DNA of 11,519 bases. Origin: JBDTDV01 sp039922875 (GTDB lineage: Bacteria > Actinomycetota > Actinomycetes > Actinomycetales > Microbacteriaceae). A program made the translations under genes and the position numbers. The stretch's first letter is position 1. The number at the start of each line of letters is the position of its first letter. Under the pieces are notes generated by a model, which saw only the letters and a list, made by a program, of their open reading frames with translations, had not been told where the DNA came from and searched no databases. The DNA is taken from contig JBDTDV010000043.1 in the NCBI GenBank assembly GCA_039922875.1, forward strand, positions 1 to 11,519, in the 5' to 3' direction. Shown piece by piece: positions 1-7,292 of the stretch.

Positions 1-422
1 CGGCCCAGCAGCGTGCGCACCACGGAGTCGACGTTGACCGCGCGGATCGCGGCGATCGAACCGCGGCTGATCGGCTGCTTGTAGGCGATCACGGCGAGGG
101 TCTCCAGCGCGGCCTGTGACAACCGGGTCGGGTTCTGATCCAGCACGAAGTCGGACACCACCCGGTCATAGGCTTCCCGCACGTAGATGCGCCAGCCTCC
201 CCCGGTCTCACGCAGTTCAAAGCCGCGCCGGATGCCGCCATCGACGCCGTCATAATCGGCGACCAGGCGCTCCAGGCTTTGTCGCACCGCCGGCACCGGC
301 ACCCCCAGCGCACTGGCCAGCGCGACCAGGGACTGCGGCTCGTCGGCGACCATCAGAATGGCCTCGATGGCGCGTTCGGTGGAAATCGTCGCCGTCTCAG
401 ATGTCGCAGTTTCAGATGTCAT
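1..422 (-). CDS. scpB: Segregation and condensation protein B, N-terminal 140 residues (runs off the left edge)
   Basis: ScpB binds the kleisin ScpA and, with SMC, forms the bacterial condensin that compacts and segregates the chromosome. I translated the frame by hand because it has no stop inside the window. It starts at an ATG at 422 and reads MTSETATSETATISTERAIE, then EAILMVADEPQ, a winged-helix segment, and the family hallmark LSQAALETLAVIAYKQPISR followed by IAAIRAVNVDSVVRTLLG at the edge. That Ala-Leu-Glu-Thr-Leu-Ala-x-Ile-Ala-Tyr stretch is diagnostic of ScpB. The start lies 11 bp inside scpA, so translation is probably coupled to it. The first dozen residues are a Thr/Ser/Glu-rich tandem repeat, presumably disordered. 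The C-terminal part of the protein is outside the window. Confidence in identity is high. Confidence 0.95.
   Translation of the reverse strand, partial: MTSETATSETATISTERAIEAILMVADEPQSLVALASALGVPVPAVRQSLERLVADYDGVDGGIRRGFELRETGGGWRIYVREAYDRVVSDFVLDQNPTRLSQAALETLAVIAYKQPISRGSIAAIRAVNVDSVVRTLLG
390..419 (-). repeat. 15-nt tandem duplication at the scpA/scpB junction
   Basis: On the minus strand ACATCTGAAACTGCG (419-405) is followed at once by ACATCTGAGACGGCG (404-390), a tandem copy with 13 of 15 bases identical. In the scpB frame it encodes TSETA twice. In the scpA frame each copy carries TGA, so scpA has a second in-frame stop 15 nt after the first. It is probably a slippage duplication in a disordered N-terminus. 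Confidence 0.7.
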
Positions 423-1263
423 AGTCCGCTCCTAGATTAGCCAGGCTCTCCGACGACCAGTTCTGCGCACTCCAGCGCACGGTCAGCTCGCCCAGCGGTT
501 CAAGTTGGTCAAACGACACGGCCGAACGGCGGTACAGCTCCAGCACGGCCAGGAACCGGGCGACCACGATGCCCTTCTGCGTGGAACCGGCGATCAGCTG
601 TCGAAAGCTCAGCGACCGGCCCGAGCGCAACAGGCTGACCACGATCGCCGCCTGCTCCCGGATGCTGACCAGCGGCGCGTGCAAGTGCTCCAGCCCCACG
701 GTCGGGATTTCCCGCGGCGCCAACGCCAGGGCGGCGAGCGCGGCGAAGTCGCCCGGGGTGGTCGTCCAGACCAGATCGGGCGTGCGTTTTCGGTACTTGT
801 CCTCCAGGCGCACCGACCGAGGATGCCGGGCCGCCTCGGCCTGCAATCGGCCCCGGAACCAGGCGGCGGACTCCTTGAACGCCCGGTATTGCAGCAGCCG
901 GGCGAACAGCAGGTCGCGCGCCTCCAACAGGGCGACATCCTCCGCGTCGACGAGTTCGCCCTGCGGCAGCAAGCCGACGATTTTCAGATCCAACAAGGTG
1001 GCGGCCACGACCAGGAACTCGGTGGCAGTTTCGAGCTCATCCGCGGATTCCAAGGCACCCAGATAGGCGATGAATTCGTCTGTCACGGTGCTCAGGGAGA
1101 TCTCGGTGATATCGAGTTCGTGTTTGCCAATCAAGCTGAGCAGCAGGTCGAATGGACCCTGGAAATTTCCGAGGTCGACCGAGAAGGCGGTCGGCACGTC
1201 GCCGAGCCCGGCGACCGAGGCTGCGGCATCAGCCTCAGGGCGGCCGTTACGCGACGGCACCAC
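412..1263 (-). CDS. scpA: Segregation and condensation protein A (kleisin)
   Basis: ScpA is the kleisin subunit that bridges the SMC head domains and recruits the ScpB dimer. The 283-residue product has the kleisin N-terminal signature at residues 34-42 (FQGPFDLLL), continuing into IGKHELDITEISLSTVTDEF, which binds the SMC neck. A leucine-rich segment follows (TEFLVVAATLLDLKI), and a C-terminal winged-helix region around residues 237-252 (FLAVLELYRRSAVSF) would contact the SMC head. The length is usual for actinobacterial ScpA. The start is GTG at 1263, immediately followed by a second GTG at 1260. It lies 17 bp inside parA with no strong ribosome-binding site, so expression probably depends on coupling to parA. 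The first 30 or so residues are poorly conserved in type, so a GTG near 1197 cannot be excluded as the start. Confidence 0.96.
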   Translation of the reverse strand: MVPSRNGRPEADAAASVAGLGDVPTAFSVDLGNFQGPFDLLLSLIGKHELDITEISLSTVTDEFIAYLGALESADELETATEFLVVAATLLDLKIVGLLPQGELVDAEDVALLEARDLLFARLLQYRAFKESAAWFRGRLQAEAARHPRSVRLEDKYRKRTPDLVWTTTPGDFAALAALALAPREIPTVGLEHLHAPLVSIREQAAIVVSLLRSGRSLSFRQLIAGSTQKGIVVARFLAVLELYRRSAVSFDQLEPLGELTVRWSAQNWSSESLANLGADYDI

Positions 1264-2137
1264 GGGCGATCAGTTCCCTGGCCAGCTGCCGGTACGCCTC
1301 CGCCGCCGGATGCTCTGGTGCGAACTGGGTGATCGGAACCCCGGAGACGCTGGCATCCGGGAACTTCACCGTGCGGGAGATGACCGTCTCCAGCACCGTG
1401 TCGCCGAACGCGTCGACAACCCGCTCGAGCACCTCGCGGGAGTGCAGGGTACGCGAGTCGTACATGGTCGCCACGATCCCGTCCAATGCGATTGCCGGGT
1501 TCAGCCGTTCGCGCACCTTGTCGATGGTCTCGATCAGCAACGCCACACCGCGCAACGCGAAGAACTCGCATTCCAGCGGGATCAGCACACCGTGGCTGGC
1601 GGTGAGCGCGTTGACGGTCAGGATGCCAAGAGACGGTTGGCAATCGATCAGGATGACGTCGTAGTCTGCGCTGACCTTCCGCAGCACGTGCGACAGGATC
1701 TGCTCCCTGGCCACCTCGTTCACCAGGTGCACTTCGGCGGCGGAGAGATCGATGTTCGCCGGGATCACGTCAAGCCCGGGCACCTTGGTGTGTTGGATCG
1801 CCTCGGCCGGATCTGTTCGGCCGGAGAGCAACAGGTCATAAATGGTCGGCACATCGTGAGTCTGGATGCCCAGGCCAGCCGAGAGAGCACCCTGCGGATC
1901 GAAGTCGACGGCCAGCACCCGCCGGCCGTAGTCGGCCAACGTTGCGCCGAGGCTGATGCTGGTGGTGGTCTTACCGACTCCGCCCTTTTGGTTGCACAGC
2001 GCGATGATCCGGGCCGGCCCATGTGACTTGAGTTTCTTGGGTTGCGGGAAGGCACGTATCGGTCGGCCGGTCGGTCCCAACCGTACCGTGTCGTCGAAGC
2101 CGGGGAGTTCTGCGATATCGATCTTCTTGCGCGTCAC
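1247..2137 (-). CDS. ParA/Soj-family ATPase next to scpAB
   Basis: This is a deviant-Walker P-loop ATPase of the ParA/MinD superfamily, corresponding by position and architecture to Rv1708 of M. tuberculosis. The 296-residue protein has a roughly 40-residue basic leader, then the deviant Walker A KGGVGKTT (residues 51-58), switch motif VDFDPQG (77-83) and Walker B-like VILIDCQPSLG (161-171). Such proteins dimerise on ATP and usually bind DNA non-specifically to position cargo. The start is GTG at 2137, with GAGGAA about 8 nt upstream, the clearest ribosome-binding site in this part of the window. No parB follows it. It overlaps scpA by 17 bp, which points to a role with condensin rather than in plasmid-like partition, but that is inference. 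It is not necessarily the chromosomal ParA of the parABS locus, so I give no symbol. Confidence 0.93.
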   Translation of the reverse strand: MTRKKIDIAELPGFDDTVRLGPTGRPIRAFPQPKKLKSHGPARIIALCNQKGGVGKTTTSISLGATLADYGRRVLAVDFDPQGALSAGLGIQTHDVPTIYDLLLSGRTDPAEAIQHTKVPGLDVIPANIDLSAAEVHLVNEVAREQILSHVLRKVSADYDVILIDCQPSLGILTVNALTASHGVLIPLECEFFALRGVALLIETIDKVRERLNPAIALDGIVATMYDSRTLHSREVLERVVDAFGDTVLETVISRTVKFPDASVSGVPITQFAPEHPAAEAYRQLARELIARGAVA

Positions 2138-2237
2138 GGGCGAATTCCTCGCTCCCTTTCCTCGGTGCCGTGTCGAGTCTATCGATCACGTCACGCTCAA
2201 CCCCACCGCACCGCCGCAACTGCCCGCAGTGGGCTCG
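2138..2237 (-). other. Non-coding gap between xerD and parA
   Basis: This 100-bp gap is the only clear break in the coding chain between the TPR gene and scpB. On the minus strand it ends in the parA ribosome-binding site (GAGGAA). It holds no convincing terminator: the best hairpins, around 2219-2230, have only 4-5 bp and no T tract. A TAGACT hexamer near 2177-2182 resembles a -10 box, but I see no -35 box at a standard distance. It is a plausible but unproven place for a promoter driving parA-scpA-scpB separately. Confidence 0.4.
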
Positions 2238-3215
2238 TCATGGCGCCGAATCCGGCTCGGAGTCGGCCGCGGCCGAAGGATATCGGGCACGCGGGTGCGC
2301 GGTGGTGTACATGTCCCGCAGGGTGTCTGCGGTGACCAGGGTGTAGATCTGGGTCGTTGCGACGGAGGAATGCCCCAGCAGTTCCTGAACCACGCGAACA
2401 TCTGCGCCGCCGGCCAACAGGTGCGTGGCGAAGGAGTGCCGCAGGGTGTGCGGCGATATATCGATGCCGAGTTTCGCCTTGTCGGCTGCGGCTCGGATGA
2501 TCAGCCAGGCGTTCTGCCTTGAGACCCGCTGGCCGCGTAACCCCAGGAACAGGGCCGGCGTGGCCTTTGCGCGCGGGGACAGTTTCGGCCGCACCCGCAC
2601 GAGGTACGCGTCGATCGCACGCCTGGCGTAGCTGCCGAGCGGCACCATCCGCTGCTTGCCGCCCTTGCCCATCAGACGAATCATCTCGGCGTCGATGACA
2701 TCGTCGACGTTGAGTCCGACTGCCTCGCTCACCCTGGCGCCGGTGGCATAGAGCAGTTCCAGCAGCGCCTTGTCTCGGATCGACCGGTCATCGTCGCCGT
2801 CGGTTGCGGCCAGTAACGCGTTCACCTGCTGGATCGAAATCGCCTTGGGCAGCCGGCTGCCGAGCTTCGGCGGCGCGATGTCGTGAGCCACGTCCGCCGA
2901 TACGATCCCCTCCTCCAAGAGGAAACGGTGCCAGCCGCGCACGGTGGACAGCATCCGGGCCAGCGAGGATGCCGTCAGCCGGCCCTGCGCGCCGTCGGCC
3001 GCGGCCTCTCCGACCGGGTAGTCCGCGGCCAGATACCGCACGAACTCCACCACGTGCTGCCGGGTGATCCCGGCAGGATCCGGCCCGACCCGGTCGGCCA
3101 GCCAGGCGCTGTAGACGCACAGATCGCGCCGGTACGCGGCAACCGTGTTGGCGGCCAAGCCACGCTCAAGAGACACATGCCGAAGGTAGGAATCCACAGC
3201 CGTCTGGATCGTCAT
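2238..3215 (-). CDS. xerD: Tyrosine recombinase XerD
   Basis: XerD is a site-specific tyrosine recombinase that, with XerC, resolves chromosome dimers at dif near the terminus. The 325-residue protein has an N-terminal SAM-like core-binding domain (about residues 1-110, starting TIQTAVDSYLRHVSLERGL) and a C-terminal catalytic domain. All catalytic residues are visible: Arg161 (ATGARVSEA), Lys184 (MGKGGKQRM), His257 and Arg260 (HTLRH), His282 (LLGHSS) and the nucleophile Tyr291 (TTQIYT). Two extras make it longer than the roughly 300 residues usual for XerD: an Ala/Gly-rich insert at about residues 66-80 in the N-domain, and a tail of some 20 residues ending in DSEPDSAP. The ATG start at 3215 lies 16 bp after the Nudix stop. 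The long-conserved location beside scpAB and pyrG supports XerD over an integrase; there is no phage context. Confidence 0.95.
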   Translation of the reverse strand: MTIQTAVDSYLRHVSLERGLAANTVAAYRRDLCVYSAWLADRVGPDPAGITRQHVVEFVRYLAADYPVGEAAADGAQGRLTASSLARMLSTVRGWHRFLLEEGIVSADVAHDIAPPKLGSRLPKAISIQQVNALLAATDGDDDRSIRDKALLELLYATGARVSEAVGLNVDDVIDAEMIRLMGKGGKQRMVPLGSYARRAIDAYLVRVRPKLSPRAKATPALFLGLRGQRVSRQNAWLIIRAAADKAKLGIDISPHTLRHSFATHLLAGGADVRVVQELLGHSSVATTQIYTLVTADTLRDMYTTAHPRARYPSAAADSEPDSAP

Positions 3216-3231
3216 GGCGGCGGCGCCGAGG

Positions 3232-3870
3232 TCAGGCCTGTTGACCGGCGCGGGGTCGGCTGGCCCAGGGCTCGTCTGCGGCGCCGAGACTGGCGAAGCC
3301 GCCCCGTCGCGCGGCCTGGGCGGCGAGGACTCCGATGGCCAGGGACGGATTCTGCAGGGTACGGGCCAGGACGGCGTCCACGACCTCGTCCAGCGGTGCC
3401 CACTTCACCTGGATACCGGCTTCTTCCTCCTGCCGGGCGAACGGCGCATCGGTGGCGTGCAGTCCGCGGGCCAGATAGACCCGGATCGCTTCGCTGCTAC
3501 CGCCGGGCGAGGTATAGAAGTCGACCAGGACATTCCACTGCTGGGCAGTCAGGTCGGCTTCCTCGGCCAGTTCCCGCTTTGCGGCGGCAAGTGGGTCCTC
3601 GTCGACCACGTCGAGCAGCCCGGCCGGGATCTCCCAATCGCGTCGGCGCACCGGATGCCGGTACTGCTTGATCAGCAGCACCTGGCCGTTGGCGTCGAGC
3701 GCGAGAATGGCGACGGCGCCGGTGTGGTCGACATACTCGCGGACGATGCTTTCGTCGCCGTAGCGGAACTCTTCGCGCACGATGTCCCACACCTTGCCGT
3801 CGAATACCCGCTCGTGGGCCAGCACCGGGACCTCGTGCGGGTCGTCGGCCAGTCCCTTCGGCTCAGTCAT
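3232..3870 (-). CDS. Nudix hydrolase, probable ADP-ribose pyrophosphatase
   Basis: It probably hydrolyses ADP-ribose to AMP and ribose 5-phosphate, removing a reactive product of NAD turnover; the positional homologue is Rv1700. The 212-residue protein shows the Nudix box at residues 84-107: Gly84, Glu91, then RELAEEADL, with Glu100, Glu103 and Glu104 expected to bind Mg2+. The box is one residue longer than the textbook pattern, as I recall also for Rv1700, and the usual Gly near its end is Asp106. The preceding DWEIPAG and following SPGGSSEAIRVYLA (121-134) are typical of the ADP-ribose pyrophosphatase subgroup. The ATG start at 3870 overlaps the pyrG stop (ATGACTGA, 8 bp), and the ribosome-binding site AAAGAGG is inside pyrG, so it is translationally coupled to pyrG. 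Substrate specificity is inferred from family only. Confidence 0.92.
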   Translation of the reverse strand: MTEPKGLADDPHEVPVLAHERVFDGKVWDIVREEFRYGDESIVREYVDHTGAVAILALDANGQVLLIKQYRHPVRRRDWEIPAGLLDVVDEDPLAAAKRELAEEADLTAQQWNVLVDFYTSPGGSSEAIRVYLARGLHATDAPFARQEEEAGIQVKWAPLDEVVDAVLARTLQNPSLAIGVLAAQAARRGGFASLGAADEPWASRPRAGQQA

Positions 3871-5551
3871 CCTCTTTCACCTCGAACAGGCGGCTGGCCT
3901 CCTGGCGGTCCAGAGCCGCCGACACCAGGCCGCGGAACAACGGATGCGAGCGATTCGGCCGCGAGCGCAGCTCCGGGTGCGCCTGGGTGCCGACGTAATA
4001 CGGGTGCTGATCCCTGGGCAGCTCGACGAATTCCACCAGCCGGCCATCCGGCGACAGTCCGGAGAACAGCATCCCGGAGTCGGCGACCCGCTTCCGGTAG
4101 GTGTTGTTCACCTCGTACCGGTGCCGGTGCCGCTCGGAGATCTCGCTGCTCTGATACAGCTCGGCGATCAGCGAGCCGGCAGCCAGCTCGGCCGGGTACA
4201 GGCCGAGCCGCATCGTTCCGCCCAGGTCGCCGCCGGCGATGATCTCCACTTGCTCGGCCATGGTGGCGATCACCGGGTAGACGGTGTCCGGGTCGAACTC
4301 CGAGGACGACGCCCCGTCCAGTCCGGTTACGTTCCTGGCGTACTCGATCACCATGCACTGCAACCCCAAGCACAGGCCAAGGGTGGGGATGCCGTTCTCG
4401 CGGGCGAACCGTAGCGCGCCGACTTTGCCCTCGATTCCGCGGACCCCGAATCCGCCGGGGACGCAGATCCCGTCAACGTCCGAGAGTTCCCTGGCGGCGC
4501 CGGCCTCGGTCGCGCAGTCGTCTGAGGTGATCCATTTCAGGGTGACCTTGGCGTGATTGGCGAAGCCTCCAGCCCGCAGCGCCTCGGTAACCGAGAGGTA
4601 CGCGTCGGGTAGATCGACGTATTTGCCGACTAAGCCGATGGTCACCTCGTGCTTCGGGTCGCGCACCGACGCGAGAAGTTCCTGCCAGCCGGACCAGTCG
4701 ACCGGTCCGGCCGGCAAGCCGAGCTGATCGATGATGTAGCTGTCGAGCTTCTGCTCGTGCAACATGGTGGGGATCTCGTAAATGCTCGGTACGTCCACGG
4801 CATTGACAACAGCCGATTCCTGCACGTCGCACATCAGCGCGACCTTGTGCTTGTTGGATTCGGAGACCGGCCGATCGCTGCGCAGCACCAGCGCATCGGG
4901 CTGGATGCCGATGGAGCGCAGCGCCGCAACCGAATGCTGGGTCGGTTTGGTCTTCTGCTCCCCCGATGCGTTCATGTACGGCACCAAGGAGACATGCACG
5001 AAGAAGCAGTTGTCCCGGCCCAGCTCGTGCCGCACCTGCCTGGCCGCCTCCAGAAACGGCTGGGATTCGATGTCGCCGACGGTGCCACCGATTTCGGTGA
5101 TGATCACATCCGGCCTCGGGTCGGCCTCGGCCTGCAGGCGCATCCGGTGCTTGATCTCGTCGGTGATGTGTGGAATGACCTGCACGGTGTCGCCCAGATA
5201 TTCGCCGCGGCGCTCCTTGGCGATCACCGTCGAATAGATCTGGCCGGTGGTGACGTTGGCGGCTTGATCCAGGTTGATGTCCAGAAACCGCTCGTAGTGG
5301 CCGATATCCAGATCGGTCTCAGCACCATCATCCGTGACGAAGACCTCGCCATGCTGGAACGGGTTCATGGTGCCGGGGTCCACGTTCAGATACGGGTCGA
5401 GTTTCTGCATCACCACATGCAGTCCGCGGGCGGTCAGAAGGTTGCCGAGGCTAGCGGCGGTCAGTCCCTTGCCTAGCGAGGAAACGACACCACCGGTCAC
5501 AAAGATGTGTTTTGAGCTGTTCGACCTGTCCGTGTTATTTACTGTGACCAC
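3863..5551 (-). CDS. pyrG: CTP synthase
   Basis: CTP synthase makes CTP from UTP, ATP and glutamine, the last step of de novo pyrimidine nucleotide synthesis. The 562-residue protein has both expected domains. The N-terminal amidoligase domain has the P-loop VTGGVVSSLGKG (18-29), the DGAETDLDIGHYERF block starting at residue 75 and TEIGGTVGD (152-160). The class I glutamine amidotransferase domain has the oxyanion strand VPGGFGVRG (364-372), the nucleophile Cys394 in LGLCLG, and His525 and Glu527 in QAHPE. Everything needed for activity is present. The start is GTG at 5551, 17 bp inside the end of recN. The first 13 residues (VTVNNTDRSNSSK) are variable and the conserved part starts at HIFVTGG. 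I see no leader or attenuator, and the overlap leaves no room for one, so any control must act on the longer transcript or on the enzyme. Confidence 0.98.
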   Translation of the reverse strand: MVTVNNTDRSNSSKHIFVTGGVVSSLGKGLTAASLGNLLTARGLHVVMQKLDPYLNVDPGTMNPFQHGEVFVTDDGAETDLDIGHYERFLDINLDQAANVTTGQIYSTVIAKERRGEYLGDTVQVIPHITDEIKHRMRLQAEADPRPDVIITEIGGTVGDIESQPFLEAARQVRHELGRDNCFFVHVSLVPYMNASGEQKTKPTQHSVAALRSIGIQPDALVLRSDRPVSESNKHKVALMCDVQESAVVNAVDVPSIYEIPTMLHEQKLDSYIIDQLGLPAGPVDWSGWQELLASVRDPKHEVTIGLVGKYVDLPDAYLSVTEALRAGGFANHAKVTLKWITSDDCATEAGAARELSDVDGICVPGGFGVRGIEGKVGALRFARENGIPTLGLCLGLQCMVIEYARNVTGLDGASSSEFDPDTVYPVIATMAEQVEIIAGGDLGGTMRLGLYPAELAAGSLIAELYQSSEISERHRHRYEVNNTYRKRVADSGMLFSGLSPDGRLVEFVELPRDQHPYYVGTQAHPELRSRPNRSHPLFRGLVSAALDRQEASRLFEVKEDD

Positions 5552-7292
5552 GGGCTTTCACCCTATCATCCCGATGTGCCATTTCGATGAGTTCCCTGGC
5601 GTGAGCAAGTCCGCTTGCCGAATCGGGCAGCCCAGACAGGAGCCTGGCCATTTCGGCGACCCGGTCCGGACCGTGCAGCTGACGCACGCTGGAGGCGGTC
5701 ACCGCTCCGTCGCTGTCCTTGACCACGCTGAGGTGGTTGGTGGCGAATGCGGCCACCTGCGCCAGGTGGGTGACCACGATAACCTGCGCGCTCTGGGCCA
5801 GCCGGGACAGTCGCCGCCCGATCTCGATGGCCGCTGCCCCGCCGACTCCGGCGTCGATCTCATCGAAGACGAAAGTCGGCACCGGATCACCCGCGGCGAT
5901 CACCACCTCGATCGCGAGCATCACCCGGGAGAGCTCGCCGCCGGAGGCGCCGCGGCCAAGCGGTCGGGGTTCCGCTGCGGCGTGCGGTTGCAGTTGGAAG
6001 GCCACCTGGTCGCTGCCAGACGCCGTGTACTCGCCGCGGTCGGTGACCTCGACGATCACCCGGGCATCGGGCATGGCGAGCGCGGCAAGTTCCGCGGTCA
6101 CCGCGGCGCCGAGGCGCTGCCCGGCTTCCCGACGGAGTTTCGATACGGATGCCGCCAGTGCGGCCACCTCACGCGCGTCGTCCTCGATAGCGAGCGTGAG
6201 GTAATCGATCCGATCGCTGTCCCCGTCAAGCTCCAGCAGCCGGGCGCCGCCGCTGGCGAACCGCCCCAGCACCTCGTCCAGGGTGGGACCGTATTTTCTG
6301 GTCAGGGTACCCAGCTCTGCCCGGCGCTCCTGCAGGCGCTCCAGCTCCCTGGCGCCGTCCGCGTCCAGTCCGGCCAGATAGCTGGACAGGCTGCCCGCGG
6401 CATCCGCTACCAGATAGCCGGCCTCGGCCAGAGTCTGCCCGATCTCGACCAGGGCCTGGTCGTGTTCTCCCGCGCGCTCCAGGAGCCGGCGGGCGGTCTC
6501 CAGGAGCGCGATCACGTCGTGGGCGTCGGCTTGCTCCGCGGAAACCAGTTCGCGCGCCTCGGCTGCGGCCAGCCGGAGCTCCTCCAGGTTGGTCAGTCGT
6601 TCCGCCCGCACCGTGAGAGCCTCGTCCTCGCCCGGCTGCGGGTCAGCCGCCTCGATCTCGGCCATCGCCTCGCGTAAATCCTCTGCTTCGCGCCGGCGCC
6701 GGTCCCGGTCGTCGCTGAGTTCGGCCAACTCGGCCCGATGCTCGCGCCACTGCCGGTACCGCGCACCGTACTCGGCTAGCGCCTGTTCCAGCTCCGGCCC
6801 GGCATACCGGTCCAGCGCCTCTCCCTGCGCTGTGGACGACCGCAATCTGGTCTGCTCGGACTGCCCGTGCACGACCACAAGGTGGCGGCCCAGTTCGCCC
6901 AGTACCCCGACCGGGGCACCGCGCCCGCCGACGACCGCTCGGCTGCGCCCCTCCGCCGAGACCGATCTACTCAGCAGCAGCTCGCCCTCGTCAAGTTCAC
7001 CGCCGGCGTCCCTGACCCGCTCGGCGACCGGTCCGTTCTCGGGGACCCGCCAGCGGCCCTCCACCCAGGCCTGCCGGTTGCCCTGGCGAACGCTGCCGGC
7101 GTCTGCTCGTTCGCCAAGCAGCAGCCCGAGCGCGGAGACGACCATGGTCTTGCCGGCGCCGGTCTCCCCGGTCAGCGCGGTGAATCCGGGGCCGAGCACC
7201 AGGGTGGCTTCGGCGATCACGCCGAGGTCGCGGATGGCGATCTCCTCGATCACTGCCTCTTCGGCAACGGCATCCCGGACCGTAGAGGTCAC
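5535..7292 (-). CDS. recN: DNA repair ATPase RecN
   Basis: RecN is an SMC-like ATPase that acts early in double-strand break repair, holding broken DNA together for RecA-dependent recombination. The 585-residue protein has Walker A GETGAGKT (residues 42-49), a long charged Glu/Arg/Ala-rich central region consistent with the antiparallel coiled coil (about 165-375), the ABC signature GRGASGGELSRVM (446-458), Walker B TFVFDEIDAG (473-482) and the downstream THLAQVAA segment (508-515). Length and layout are normal for RecN. The chosen start is GTG at 7292: it overlaps the nadK stop as GTGA and has GGAGGG 6 nt upstream. A second GTG at 7253 begins nearer the usual RecN N-terminus (IEEIAIRDLG) but lacks a well-spaced ribosome-binding site. 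No SOS box is visible upstream because upstream is coding, so damage induction from its own promoter is not supported here. Confidence 0.97.
   Translation of the reverse strand: MTSTVRDAVAEEAVIEEIAIRDLGVIAEATLVLGPGFTALTGETGAGKTMVVSALGLLLGERADAGSVRQGNRQAWVEGRWRVPENGPVAERVRDAGGELDEGELLLSRSVSAEGRSRAVVGGRGAPVGVLGELGRHLVVVHGQSEQTRLRSSTAQGEALDRYAGPELEQALAEYGARYRQWREHRAELAELSDDRDRRRREAEDLREAMAEIEAADPQPGEDEALTVRAERLTNLEELRLAAAEARELVSAEQADAHDVIALLETARRLLERAGEHDQALVEIGQTLAEAGYLVADAAGSLSSYLAGLDADGARELERLQERRAELGTLTRKYGPTLDEVLGRFASGGARLLELDGDSDRIDYLTLAIEDDAREVAALAASVSKLRREAGQRLGAAVTAELAALAMPDARVIVEVTDRGEYTASGSDQVAFQLQPHAAAEPRPLGRGASGGELSRVMLAIEVVIAAGDPVPTFVFDEIDAGVGGAAAIEIGRRLSRLAQSAQVIVVTHLAQVAAFATNHLSVVKDSDGAVTASSVRQLHGPDRVAEMARLLSGLPDSASGLAHARELIEMAHRDDRVKARGHSK

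Noticed and set aside
89..313. Minus-strand frame of 74 residues at 89-313
   Set aside because: It is an out-of-frame shadow of scpB, whose true frame runs from 422 through the left edge with clear ScpB motifs.
3571..3621. Nudix box irregularities (one extra residue, Asp for Gly) as sign of a dead enzyme
   Set aside because: The metal-binding RE-x-x-EE residues are intact, and I recall the same longer spacing in the functional homologue Rv1700, so it is most likely subgroup variation.
3214..4242. Long plus-strand open frames, for example 3214-4242, 5334-6677, 1070-2026 and 6867-7772
   Set aside because: All lie antisense to well-recognised genes (Nudix/pyrG, recN, parA, nadK). They have no family motifs, are rich in Arg/Gly/Pro/Ser, and are expected by chance opposite GC-rich coding DNA.
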